Part shown: positions 25,753 through 33,826 of the stretch, piece after piece | How positions within the stretch are numbered: the stretch's first letter is position 1 | Layout of the letters: every line of letters starts with the position of its first letter | DNA from: Salinimicrobium sediminilitoris | Lineage (GTDB): Bacteria > Bacteroidota > Bacteroidia > Flavobacteriales > Flavobacteriaceae | Length of the DNA: 56,656 bases | Assembly (NCBI RefSeq): GCF_020866905.1 | Contig: NZ_JAIVCC010000002.1 | Span: 655,852-712,507, forward strand | Direction: 5' to 3' | Made by a program: the position numbers and the translations under genes | The notes under the pieces: generated by a model | What the model saw: the letters and a program-made list of their open reading frames with translations, nothing else | Told to the model about the DNA's origin: nothing | The model's database searches: none

Positions 25753-26697
25753 TTTTGAATGTCCAATGGCTTTTCCACTGTCTTTAAAATAGCAGGTGGC
25801 AACTCCAAGATCCTCGATATTTTCTAATACCTGAATTATTTTCTCTTTCTGCCGTTTTGAAGTTTGCCTAATGTAAATAGCTTTAATGTTCAAGGGGAAC
25901 ATTTTTGTTATGCGCTCATACAGGTAAGCATCCTGCTGGGAATCATCTCCCATTAAAACATATTGAAGTTGTGGATAAAAAGAAATAACATCTTTGATCT
26001 TGATAAATTTATGATCATGACCACCTCTACCGGTAAATAGAAAATCCCCCAGACCGGTTTTAATACTTTTTAATTTTATTACAGCTTTGGGAAGCTTATG
26101 TTTACGTGCAAACTGCAGAATAAATTCATATAAATTCCATTCACTGCTGGAAACATAAAAAAATGAATTGAATTGTCCTTCTTCCTGCCCGGCTCGGCTT
26201 AAAGCCTGGTAATGGGGAACAACATCGTCGAAAATCTCACGGTTATCAATATTTTGGGTAAGGATCACATATAGCTTCTTGAAAAAATTCTGGGTGTGAG
26301 AAATTAGAAAAGTATCATCAATATCTGATATTATTCCCAGTTTACTTTTAAACGGCTTAAGCAACTCTCCTGTCTCAACCACTCCAATCTCTCCAAATTG
26401 ACAGGTGACCGAGTATTCGTGCCAACCGCTCTCCAGGAATTTGTTATAAGGCAGATTAAACCTGAAGTACCCGTCATCTGTAGTTTTTGTAACCACCTCA
26501 AGGCTTCTAAAATTCAATTTCACTGTGGCATTTTTTATGGGACTAATCGTAAACATCTTGTAAACAGATTTTGCATGCCTGTAGCCCCTGCGGTCAATTT
26601 CATATTTATCTGGTGCCCAGGACTTAAAAACATGTCCAAACACTACTAATTCCTGATCATTCACATAACCCCGGTAGAGCTTAATGTCTAACCTCAT
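25735..26697 (-). CDS. App1-type phosphatase domain protein (DUF2183)
   Basis: The 320-residue protein has an N-terminal beta-rich part (residues 1-115, with KNATVKLNFRSLEVVTKTTDDGYFRF resembling a carboxypeptidase-like sandwich) and a C-terminal App1 catalytic domain. The latter has the HAD-type DxDxT motif SDIDDT (Asp125, Asp127), SSSEWNLYEF, the lysine-containing GRGGHDHKFIKI and a late GDDSQQDAYLY acid motif. Yeast App1 is a phosphatidate phosphatase; bacterial members are presumed lipid phosphatases but are little studied. It is divergent from the lipid kinase gene next door, so a shared role in phosphatidate/diacylglycerol balance is plausible (inference). Confidence 0.87.
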   Translation of the reverse strand: MRLDIKLYRGYVNDQELVVFGHVFKSWAPDKYEIDRRGYRHAKSVYKMFTISPIKNATVKLNFRSLEVVTKTTDDGYFRFNLPYNKFLESGWHEYSVTCQFGEIGVVETGELLKPFKSKLGIISDIDDTFLISHTQNFFKKLYVILTQNIDNREIFDDVVPHYQALSRAGQEEGQFNSFFYVSSSEWNLYEFILQFARKHKLPKAVIKLKSIKTGLGDFLFTGRGGHDHKFIKIKDVISFYPQLQYVLMGDDSQQDAYLYERITKMFPLNIKAIYIRQTSKRQKEKIIQVLENIEDLGVATCYFKDSGKAIGHSKKIGIV

Positions 26698-26762
26698 ATT
26701 TAATATTTTTTAACTACCTATCCCTCCCAAATTAGTTATTTTTAGGCACAAGCTCAATAAAA

Positions 26763-27638
26763 ATGACAGACTTTAGCAGGGTTTTAATGGTAGTTAACCC
26801 GATCTCGGGTGGAATAGATAAATCAGATATCATCGAGGAGGTTAAAAAACAGGTAAAGGAGAAGGGTTACGACCTGGATATCTACTACACCACCGGCAAG
26901 GACGATAAAGAAGCCCTGTTTTCTAAAATAGAAAATTATGCCCCTCATCGTATTGTTTCTGTAGGTGGTGATGGAACTATAAAATTGATTGCCGAGCTTC
27001 TTAAAGATGATTCTGTTCCTATTGGAATATTCCCTGCCGGTTCTGCAAATGGTCTCGCCGAAAACTTCAACCTTCACGGCAGTGATGAATATCTTGCGGA
27101 AGTAGCTTTGGGGGATAAATTTGAAATTATGGATTCTATTCTCATAAATAATGAGCTTTGTCTACATATAAGCGATATTGGATTAAATGCTGAACTGATA
27201 AAAAATTATCAGGAAGGTAATATCCGCGGAAAATTGGGTTATTTATTAAAGTCTATCCCAACCCTTATAAAAAGTGATTTTCCTTTCCAGTTCGAAATTC
27301 AGGTGGACGGAAAAATAATCTCCCGCAACGCAGTTCTTATAGCTGTTGCCAATGCCAGGAAATATGGTACTGGTGCCAATATTAACCCTCATGGCAGGTA
27401 TAATGACGGCAAGTTCGAGATCCTCATATTTAAAGAATTCAATATTCCCGAGATCCTTAAAACCTTCAGCGAAAATGCAGAACTTGATGAAGATTTTCTG
27501 GAAATCATTTCTGCCGAAGAAGCCCGAATTTACAGTGACAAAAAGATCCCATTCCAAATAGATGGCGAATACAGGGGAGATATTAGTGATGTAACTGCCA
27601 GCATATCACCGGTAAAGATTAAAATTGCAGTTCCTTAA
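26763..27638 (+). CDS. Diacylglycerol kinase family lipid kinase (YegS/DagK-like)
   Basis: The 291-residue cytoplasmic enzyme has the DAGK catalytic fold: VVNPISGG at 10-17, SVGGDGTIKLIAELL at 66-80 containing the GGDGT motif, GIFPAGSANGLAENF near 92-106 and a C-terminal beta domain with YNDGKFEI and IDGE. It phosphorylates diacylglycerol or a related lipid with ATP; the exact lipid is unknown. It is read divergently from the App1-type phosphatase gene, with only 65 bp between. The two activities oppose each other on phosphatidate. Confidence 0.9.
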   Translation: MTDFSRVLMVVNPISGGIDKSDIIEEVKKQVKEKGYDLDIYYTTGKDDKEALFSKIENYAPHRIVSVGGDGTIKLIAELLKDDSVPIGIFPAGSANGLAENFNLHGSDEYLAEVALGDKFEIMDSILINNELCLHISDIGLNAELIKNYQEGNIRGKLGYLLKSIPTLIKSDFPFQFEIQVDGKIISRNAVLIAVANARKYGTGANINPHGRYNDGKFEILIFKEFNIPEILKTFSENAELDEDFLEIISAEEARIYSDKKIPFQIDGEYRGDISDVTASISPVKIKIAVP

Positions 27639-27700
27639 AAATAACTCTCCACATCTTCAACTACGCTAGCATTCTCGCAAATAATTAGCTATTTTAATGC

Positions 27701-27745
27701 TTAATTAACAATAATTTAGGCTGCCCTTAATTAAATTGGGCTGCC
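27701..27745. repeat. Short direct repeat upstream of the acidic membrane protein gene
   Basis: TTAATTAA...TTTAGGCTGCC (27701-27725) is followed directly by TTAATTAAATTGGGCTGCC (27727-27745). The second copy leads into the promoter-like element at 27742-27760. Confidence 0.5.
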
Positions 27746-27760
27746 AAATGAGTAATTTAG
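27742..27760 (+). promoter_or_regulatory. Promoter-like element upstream of the acidic membrane protein gene
   Basis: TGCCAAATGAGTAATTTAG parallels the elements before the YtxH gene and sodC. The terminal TAATTTAG differs from TAnnTTTG at one fixed position, and TTGG at 27736-27739 may be the upstream half. Confidence 0.5.
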
Positions 27761-27794
27761 ATGTACAATCTAACTAATTAAAAAAAGAACAATT

Positions 27795-28424
27795 ATGGCA
27801 GAGATTAAGATCGAAAAGAAGAAACCAATTTGGCCTTGGATTATCCTGGTACTGGTTATCCTTGCAATACTATACTTTTTAGTATTTGCCGATGACGATG
27901 ATGACTTAGACGAGGTAGAAACTGAACAGGTTGAAGAAACTACCTGGGAGGAAGAAGACGCCGAAACCACCACCTGGGAAGACCAGACTGATACCACAGA
28001 ATGGGATACCAGTGGGGGAGTTGAAGGTTATTTGGCCTACATCTCAGATCAGGAGAAAATGGGTATAGATCATCAATACACTAATAATGCTCTTATTGAG
28101 CTTATTAATGCCGTACAGGCAAAAGCAGATGAGATGAACTTCGACATTAGCGCCGATATGGCATCTGTAAGACAGGAGGCACAGGCAATAAAAAGTGACC
28201 CAATGGCTTTAACCCATGCAAATACTATTAAATCTGCAGGGACCAAACTGGCTAATGTGATGGAAAAAATGCAAATGGAAGAGTTTCCTAATCTTTCCAG
28301 TGATGTAACTGAAGTAAAAACTGCAGCACAAAACATTGAGGGATCTACTCCTACCCTTGACCAAAAAGATCAGGTAAAAAAGTTCTTTGACGAAGCAGGA
28401 GACTTACTAGAGAAAATGAGCTAA
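27795..28424 (+). CDS. Membrane-anchored acidic protein of unknown function
   Basis: The 209-residue protein has a short basic N-terminus (MAEIKIEKKKPIWP), one membrane helix at about 12-33, and then a strongly acidic, Thr/Trp-containing linker with repeated TTWEEED, TTTWEDQTD and TTEWDTSG. The C-terminal 130 residues are predicted helical (DQEKMGIDHQYTNNALIELINA ... DQVKKFFDEAGDLLEKM) and are probably periplasmic. No family was recognised. It is 18 bp upstream of the PRC-barrel gene, and both follow a stress-type promoter element, suggesting an envelope or stress role (inference). Confidence 0.75.
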   Translation: MAEIKIEKKKPIWPWIILVLVILAILYFLVFADDDDDLDEVETEQVEETTWEEEDAETTTWEDQTDTTEWDTSGGVEGYLAYISDQEKMGIDHQYTNNALIELINAVQAKADEMNFDISADMASVRQEAQAIKSDPMALTHANTIKSAGTKLANVMEKMQMEEFPNLSSDVTEVKTAAQNIEGSTPTLDQKDQVKKFFDEAGDLLEKMS

Positions 28425-28442
28425 CCAAAAAAGAAAGAAATT

Positions 28443-29177
28443 ATGACAGATAGAAAAGAAAATAGAAAACATTTGTTTTACCTCAATGAGCTTTCCGACT
28501 TTAAAGTTGACAGTGATGATCCAGATGTAAGAGGATGGCCTGTGAAGGATGTTGACAACAAAGTAATAGGGAAAGTAGATAACCTGTTGGTAAGCAAAGA
28601 AAAAAGGAGAGTTGTATATCTCGACGTGGAAGTAGATAAATCCATAATTGATGCAAACCATGATCCATATGGAAAGTCTGCATCTGGAGACGTACACGAG
28701 TTTATAAATAAAGAAGGAGAAAATCATTTGATCCTTCCTGTAGGACTGGCAAGATTAAATGTGGATGACAAATTTGTCTATACAGATAAAATTGACCACC
28801 GCACCTTTGCCGAGACAAAAAGGATGGAAAAAGGATATGACGTAGACCGTGAATATGAAATGGTTGTTCTTGAATCGTACAACCGCGAAGATCGAAATGA
28901 CAGAGACAGAGATCTTGGTTCACACGATAAGGATGAGGAAAGAAAAAGAATGAGAGATGCCGATAGAAAAAATGACCTTTCTGATAGAGATCGTAACGTA
29001 AGTGACCGTGACCGAACCCTTACAGACAGAGATCGTGGAGCTGTAGATCGCGATCGTGACCCGCTTACCGGAAATGAATCTGGAAAACATTCTGACCGCC
29101 GCGGCAGCGGAACAATTCCCGAAGATGATTCTTTCTATGATAGAGGAGAATTCGATCAAACCAAATATCGGAGATAA
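28443..29177 (+). CDS. PRC-barrel domain protein with charged DR-repeat tail
   Basis: The 244-residue soluble protein has one PRC-barrel domain at about 10-125 (YLNELSDFKVDSDDPDVRGW, VIGKVDNLLVSKEKRRVVYL, ILPVGLARL). From about 148 a low-complexity tail repeats Asp-Arg motifs (NREDRNDRDRDLG, SDRDRNVSDRDRTLTDRDRG). PRC-barrels occur in the photosynthetic reaction-centre H subunit, RimM and many stress proteins. The tail resembles hydrophilic, disorder-prone stress or desiccation proteins, though it also looks like proteins of bacterial stress-associated DUF2382 groups without that domain. It is cotranscribed with the preceding acidic membrane protein. Confidence 0.82.
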   Translation: MTDRKENRKHLFYLNELSDFKVDSDDPDVRGWPVKDVDNKVIGKVDNLLVSKEKRRVVYLDVEVDKSIIDANHDPYGKSASGDVHEFINKEGENHLILPVGLARLNVDDKFVYTDKIDHRTFAETKRMEKGYDVDREYEMVVLESYNREDRNDRDRDLGSHDKDEERKRMRDADRKNDLSDRDRNVSDRDRTLTDRDRGAVDRDRDPLTGNESGKHSDRRGSGTIPEDDSFYDRGEFDQTKYRR

Positions 29178-29201
29178 CAGGTAGTTACCTGTAGAAAGCA
29201 G

Positions 29202-29307
29202 GGCTTTTAAAAAGTATTCACTGTTTCCATTTTTAGAAAGCATTAAAGAAACCAATTGGACTTTAATGAAGAGATGGGATCCAGGATGCTTTTTAAAAGC
29301 CTTTTTT
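29202..29307 (+). terminator. Long-range inverted repeat with T tail after the PRC-barrel gene
   Basis: GGCTTTTAAAAAG (29202-29214) is the exact reverse complement of CTTTTTAAAAGCC (29289-29301), with 74 bp between, and a T run follows. A smaller perfect hairpin, ACAGGTA-GT-TACCTGT (29177-29192), begins at the stop codon. Together these could end transcription or fold into a small structured 3' RNA. Confidence 0.5.
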
Positions 29308-29326
29308 ATAATTCAATAAATTACCT

Positions 29327-30541
29327 ATGAACTATAAAAAAATAAAATTCAAAAATTCAGAAGGCCTGGACCTTTCAGGTTATCTGGAACTTCCTCTTAA
29401 CAGGCATCCTCACAGTTACGTTCTTTTCGCCCACTGCTTTACCTGTAATAAAAATTTCTTTGCAGTTAAAAATATTGCACGGGCACTTTCCGCAAAAGGA
29501 TATGGCGTACTGCGTTTTGATTTTTCGGGTCTGGGAGAAAGTGATGGCGAATTTGCCAATACCACTTTTTCCGGGAATGTGGAAGACCTGCTTGCAGCTG
29601 CCGATTTCCTGAAGCAAGAGTATAAAGCACCCGAAATGCTCATTGGTCATTCCCTGGGAGGGGCTGCAGTTATTTTTGCTGCAGAAAAATTATCCTCTGT
29701 AAAAAGTGTAGTCACCATTGGAGCTCCCTCCTCCCCTGTTCATGTAAAAAACTTACTGAAATCCAGTCTCGAGGAAATTGAGGAAAAAGGTGTAGCTCAA
29801 GTGAATGTTGGAGGCAGGAATTTTACCATAAAGAAAAAATTCCTGGAGGACATCAATACCCATGACCTTACCAGTTTTGCACGGGATCTAAAAAAGGCAT
29901 TTTTGATTATGCATTCCCCGCAGGATTCCGTAGTAGAAATTAGCAATGCAGAAGCTTTATACAAAAGTGTGAAACATCCTAAAAGTTTTGTTTCGCTGGA
30001 TGGCGCAGATCACTTGTTAACCAATAATGAGGATTCAGAATATGCAGGCAGCGTTATAGCCTCCTGGGCATCCCGATATCTCGAGATCCCAGAAGAAAAA
30101 GATTTGGCGACAAAACATCAGGTGGTTGCAAATTTGGGCGAAGAAGGATTCACTACCCAGATGAGGGCAGGCAAACATTACTTCACGGCCGATGAACCAA
30201 AATCCTTTGGAGGAGAGGACTTTGGTCCTTCTCCATACGAACTTCTTTCTGCCGGTCTTGCCGCCTGCACCTCCATGACCATCCAGATGTATGCCCGGCG
30301 TAAAAAATGGCCCCTTCTTAATGTTGAGACCCACGTAGATCACCAAAAAAGTCACGCGGAAGATTGTGAGAACTGTGAAAGAAACACTGCGAAAATCGAC
30401 GTTTTTGCGAGGGAAATAGTTCTTGAAGGAAATCTTGACGAACAGCAGCAACAAAAGCTCTTGGAAATTGCCGATAAATGCCCTGTTCATCGCACTCTTT
30501 CAAACAAGGTGAAGATAACGACGCAATTGAAGAAAATTTAA
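29327..30541 (+). CDS. Alpha/beta hydrolase - OsmC fusion protein
   Basis: The 404-residue protein joins two domains. Residues 1-255 are an alpha/beta hydrolase with oxyanion region AHCFTCNKNF, nucleophile Ser109 in GHSLGG, and Asp200 (SPQDSVV) and His229 (GADHLL) completing a triad. Residues 262-404 are an OsmC/Ohr-type domain with peroxidatic Cys314 (LAACTSMTIQMYARRK) and Cys385 (DKCPVHRTL). OsmC proteins reduce organic hydroperoxides with dithiol cofactors. The fusion is known in many bacteria; the hydrolase may release fatty-acyl or ester substrates for the peroxidase (inference). It lies next to sodC, in line with an oxidative-stress setting. Confidence 0.92.
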   Translation: MNYKKIKFKNSEGLDLSGYLELPLNRHPHSYVLFAHCFTCNKNFFAVKNIARALSAKGYGVLRFDFSGLGESDGEFANTTFSGNVEDLLAAADFLKQEYKAPEMLIGHSLGGAAVIFAAEKLSSVKSVVTIGAPSSPVHVKNLLKSSLEEIEEKGVAQVNVGGRNFTIKKKFLEDINTHDLTSFARDLKKAFLIMHSPQDSVVEISNAEALYKSVKHPKSFVSLDGADHLLTNNEDSEYAGSVIASWASRYLEIPEEKDLATKHQVVANLGEEGFTTQMRAGKHYFTADEPKSFGGEDFGPSPYELLSAGLAACTSMTIQMYARRKKWPLLNVETHVDHQKSHAEDCENCERNTAKIDVFAREIVLEGNLDEQQQQKLLEIADKCPVHRTLSNKVKITTQLKKI

Positions 30542-30568
30542 TCTTACATCGGAAAGAATTTATGTCTT

Positions 30569-30590
30569 GAGCTGCATTTATCAGCTTTTT
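30569..30590 (+). terminator. Weak terminator after the hydrolase-OsmC gene
   Basis: AGCTG (30570-30574) pairs with CAGCT (30582-30586) around a 7-nt loop and leads into TTTTT. The remaining gap to sodC holds only its promoter region. Confidence 0.5.
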
Positions 30591-30758
30591 AAAAAAGCAG
30601 AAGAGATTTATATTTTTTCTTAATGGTTTTCTTTCAATGCAGTTGGAGCAGAAAATTAAAGCTTAGTAAAAGCCTGAAAATCACCTGATAATTTTATGGC
30701 CTTTAGCCGAGATTTCTTCCGAAATTTTCAGCTATTGTTAAGCTCTCCTTAATTTTTT

Positions 30759-30787
30759 GGCAAATGAGGTAGCATACTCTAATTTAG
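30759..30787 (+). promoter_or_regulatory. Promoter-like element upstream of sodC
   Basis: GGCAAATGAGGTA (30759-30771) and TAATTTAG (30780-30787) match elements before the genes at 23967 and 27795. TTTTTTGG at 30753-30760 may be the -33 half, about 20 bases upstream of TAATTTAG. Confidence 0.5.
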
Positions 30788-30817
30788 TGGGCTGAAAAAT
30801 AATCTAAAATACCAACT

Positions 30818-31420
30818 ATGAAACGAATTGGACTATCCCTTTTTCTTATTACCGCTATAACATTAACCGGTTGCAGAGATGAGAAAGAATCTGCCGAGGA
30901 GCGCGTAGATGAACACACTAATCTTACTCAGCAGGAAGAAGAGGTGGGACCTGGTGATACTTACGTCCAGGATGAACTTACTGTCCAAATGGAGCCTCGC
31001 AGCGGTAGTAATGTATCGGGGACAATAACATTTACTCAGGAGAACGGAGAAGTGACTATGACAGCAGAACTTGCAGGACTTGAGGAAGGAATGCATGCTA
31101 TCCACCTTCATGAAAATGCCGATTGTTCTGCAGAAGATGGATCCTCTGCCGGAGGACACTGGAACCCTACTTTTGAAGATCATGGTGAATGGGGAGATGC
31201 AGGCGGTTACCATAGAGGAGACATAGGCAACTTTGACGTGAACTCCAGTGGAGAAGGCAGTATTACATTTACTACAGATGAGTGGTGTATTGGCTGCGAA
31301 GATGAAAAGAAAGACATCCTGAATAAAGCAGTGATCGTACACGCCGGTGTAGACGATTTCACTTCTCAGCCTAGTGGGAATGCAGGTTCAAGAATAGGTT
31401 GTGCAGAGATAAAGTTATAA
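30818..31420 (+). CDS. sodC: Cu/Zn superoxide dismutase, lipoprotein
   Basis: The 200-residue protein converts superoxide to peroxide and oxygen in the periplasm or on the outer membrane. A lipoprotein signal MKRIGLSLFLITAITLTGC (lipobox LTGC) precedes an acidic linker (about 23-50) and the SOD beta-barrel. Metal ligands are visible: HAIHLHENADC, GGHWNP, a His/Asp set in FEDHGEWGD and GGYHRGDIGNF, and VIVHAGVDDF; the structural disulphide partners are Cys in NADC and in RIGCAEI. The insert DEWCIGCEDEKKD adds a CxxC pair not usual in the family. It has its own promoter and terminator. Confidence 0.95.
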   Translation: MKRIGLSLFLITAITLTGCRDEKESAEERVDEHTNLTQQEEEVGPGDTYVQDELTVQMEPRSGSNVSGTITFTQENGEVTMTAELAGLEEGMHAIHLHENADCSAEDGSSAGGHWNPTFEDHGEWGDAGGYHRGDIGNFDVNSSGEGSITFTTDEWCIGCEDEKKDILNKAVIVHAGVDDFTSQPSGNAGSRIGCAEIKL

Positions 31421-31443
31421 GGGCCATTAAAGCACAAATTAAC

Positions 31444-31472
31444 AAAAAGCGGCCTGGAGGCCGCTTTTTTTA
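31444..31472 (+). terminator. Terminator after sodC
   Basis: AAAAAGCGGCC (31444-31454) pairs with GGCCGCTTTTT (31459-31469), loop TGGA, with a continuing T run. Confidence 0.93.
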
Positions 31473-31560
31473 TTGCAGTTTTAAGCCTTTTTCACAACTA
31501 TTAAACAAATATCTGTAATTAAAAATTTTATTTTATTCACTAATGCTAACACTAAAAACA

Positions 31561-32337
31561 ATGAAAAAAACAAAGATTATTAATTATTGGAGCTTTATTT
31601 TATTCATTTCATTTCTCATGGTTTCTTGTGGAGAAGCAGAGGAAAGAAATGAGCCTGTTGAAGAAGTTGAAAATACTGAAAACACCGCCCTGGAAACCCA
31701 AAGAGAAGCGGATGTAACCTTAACACAGGCGGAACGTGATGCCTTAATGCCTGCTGATGTAGTAGCAGAATTTAAGGGAGGAAATCTTCGATTTATTCAG
31801 GACAGCCTTACCCCAAGAAATCGGGAAGCCAGAAGGGAAGCAACTGGATCGGCACAATATCCCACGGGAATGGTTCTCTCATGTATCGACAGCAGGGTTC
31901 CTGTAGAAGAAATATTCGACCAGGGACTTGGTGATATTTTTGTTGGTCGTATAGCGGGTAATTTCGCAGATGAAGGAATGCTTGGAAGCATGGAATTTGC
32001 AACCAAAGTTGCAGGTTCAAAGGTAATAGTGGTAATGGGCCATGAAAGTTGTGGCGCAGTAAAATCTGCCATTGCAGGCGTGGAGCTTGGAAATATTACT
32101 GGAATGCTGAACCATATTGAACCGGCAATCGACATGACCGAAGGTTTTTCTGATGATCAAAGAACTGTTGAGAACAAGGAGTTCGTTGACGCAGTAACCC
32201 GAAATAACGTGCTTCACACTATAGATGTGATGAAGAATGAAAGCACCATTATAGCCGAAATGGCCGAAAATGGAGAGATAAAAATTGTAGGAGCTGTTTA
32301 TGATGTGGATACAGGACGCGTAGATTGGTTAGAATAA
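31561..32337 (+). CDS. Beta-class carbonic anhydrase with lipoprotein signal
   Basis: The 258-residue enzyme interconverts CO2 and bicarbonate. Zinc ligands are in VLSCIDSRVP (Cys, Asp) and MGHESCGAVKSA (His, Cys), the classic beta-CA pattern. The chosen ATG at 31561 gives MKKTKIINYWSFILFISFLMVSC, a lipoprotein signal with Cys23, followed by an acidic linker; an ATG at 31543 would add six residues. Most beta-class enzymes are cytoplasmic, so export to the periplasm or outer membrane is notable though known in other bacteria. Its neighbour sodC is also an acidic-linker lipoprotein. Confidence 0.92.
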   Translation: MKKTKIINYWSFILFISFLMVSCGEAEERNEPVEEVENTENTALETQREADVTLTQAERDALMPADVVAEFKGGNLRFIQDSLTPRNREARREATGSAQYPTGMVLSCIDSRVPVEEIFDQGLGDIFVGRIAGNFADEGMLGSMEFATKVAGSKVIVVMGHESCGAVKSAIAGVELGNITGMLNHIEPAIDMTEGFSDDQRTVENKEFVDAVTRNNVLHTIDVMKNESTIIAEMAENGEIKIVGAVYDVDTGRVDWLE

Positions 32338-32351
32338 AATATTCACCATAA

Positions 32352-32397
32352 AAATTTAGCCGGCTCAAAAGGATCTTTTTTGAGCCGGCTTTTTTTA
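32352..32397. terminator. Bidirectional terminator, carbonic anhydrase / NDH-2
   Basis: AGCCGGCTCAAAA (32358-32370) pairs perfectly with TTTTGAGCCGGCT (32378-32390). The T run on the + side contains the stop codon (32395-32397) of the opposing ndh gene. Confidence 0.93.
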
Positions 32398-33705
32398 TAC
32401 CTTTTTCTGATCTACTTCCAGGTTCTCCTTATTACTTTTAAAAGGCCTGATGATCAATCTTGCTGCTTTATCAAAGTTTACATAGTTGTAGACCCAGTTG
32501 AAAAAGGTTATAAGCCTGTTTCTGAAACCTACCAAAAAGTAGAGGTGAATGAACATCCAGATGAACCAGGCAAAGAAGCCTCCAAATTTTAGATTTCCAA
32601 GATCAACTACAGCTTTATTTCTACCCACAGTTGCCATAGTGCCTTTATCATTGTATTCAAAAGCCTGCATTTTTTCCTTATTCAGGATCCTCTTTATATT
32701 TTTTGCCAAATGTTTTCCCTGTTGAATTGCCGGTTGTGCAACCATAGGATGACCTTTTGGATAATCTTCATTGCTCATTAAAGCAATGTCCCCAATAGCA
32801 AAAATATTCTCATAACCTTTCACCTGGTTGAATACATTCACTTCATATCGATCGGCCTTATCGACAAGTGCAGAGGCATTCAATCCCTCCACGGGTGCAC
32901 CCGATACTCCTGCTGCCCAAATAAAAGTGGAAGTATAAAAAGTTAGATCTTCTTTATTTGTTGTCACCTTATTACCATCATACTCCTGCACCATGACATT
33001 AAGATGAATATCCACCCCAAGTTCCCTCAGGAACTTTTCGGCTTTTTTAGATGCTTCGGCACTCATGGGAGGCAGTACCCTGTCAAGCCCTTCCACGAGA
33101 TGTATCTCCATTTCGGCGGGATCCAGGTCCCGAAAATCCTTTGGCACGATGTGATTTCGCACTTCGGCTATAGCACCACAAAGTTCAACGCCGGTTGGAC
33201 CTGCCCCGGCCACCACAAAATTAAGAAGCGCCTTCCGTTTTTCGGGATCTTCGGTGATTACAGCCTGCTCAAGATTTTCCAGGATCAAACTCCGAATATT
33301 CAATGCCTGCGGAATTGTTTTCATCCACATGGCATTCTTCTCAATACTTTTATTTCCGAAGAAATTTGTCCGAGAGCCTGTAGCCAGAACAAGATAATCA
33401 TAAGCAAGTTCGCCAATTGAAGTTTTGATCTTGTTCTCTTCAGGAATAATACGCTGTACTTCGGTGAGCCTAAAATAACCGTCTTTGCTGTGACGCGTGA
33501 TCTTTCGAAGAGGGTAAGCAATGGAATCGGGTTCCAGCCCCGAGGTGGAAACCTGGTATAATAAAGGTTGGAAAGTGTGGTAATTATGACGATCCAGCAG
33601 GACCACCTGTATTTTCTCCTTTAGAAGATGCTTTGCAATTGAAATTCCCGCAAAGCCGCCACCAACAATGACAACACGGGGGTACTCGGAAATTGGAATA
33701 TTCAT
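32395..33705 (-). CDS. ndh: Type II NADH:quinone oxidoreductase (NDH-2)
   Basis: The 436-residue membrane-associated flavoprotein passes electrons from NADH to menaquinone without pumping protons. Two dinucleotide motifs are present: VVIVGGGFAGISIAKHL (FAD, residues 10-26) and NFVVAGAGPTGVELCGAIAE (NADH, about 162-181). The quinone-site QPAIQQGKHLAKNI and FAIGDIALM are typical. The C-terminal GGFFAWFIWMFIHLYFLVGF is an amphipathic/hydrophobic anchor, as expected. It is monocistronic, divergent from the ECF sigma gene. Confidence 0.93.
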   Translation of the reverse strand: MNIPISEYPRVVIVGGGFAGISIAKHLLKEKIQVVLLDRHNYHTFQPLLYQVSTSGLEPDSIAYPLRKITRHSKDGYFRLTEVQRIIPEENKIKTSIGELAYDYLVLATGSRTNFFGNKSIEKNAMWMKTIPQALNIRSLILENLEQAVITEDPEKRKALLNFVVAGAGPTGVELCGAIAEVRNHIVPKDFRDLDPAEMEIHLVEGLDRVLPPMSAEASKKAEKFLRELGVDIHLNVMVQEYDGNKVTTNKEDLTFYTSTFIWAAGVSGAPVEGLNASALVDKADRYEVNVFNQVKGYENIFAIGDIALMSNEDYPKGHPMVAQPAIQQGKHLAKNIKRILNKEKMQAFEYNDKGTMATVGRNKAVVDLGNLKFGGFFAWFIWMFIHLYFLVGFRNRLITFFNWVYNYVNFDKAARLIIRPFKSNKENLEVDQKKV

Positions 33706-33790
33706 CCTTTATGAACCTTTATTTCAAAGTTAGAGCTTTCCTCACAGAAAACAGAAGATAAATAAATTTTAAGGGAATTGTAACAAGTAC

Positions 33791-33798
33791 ATTACTTT
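33791..33798 (+). promoter_or_regulatory. Candidate -7 element of the ECF sigma operon
   Basis: TACTTTCG-like sequence (TTACTTTCG at 33790-33798) resembles TAnnTTTG with one change; TTG in GGAATTGTAAC about 18 bases upstream could be the -33 part. The start codon is 29 bases further on. Confidence 0.4.
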
Positions 33799-33826
33799 CG
33801 CTACTTATAATAGTCTAAACAGCCTT

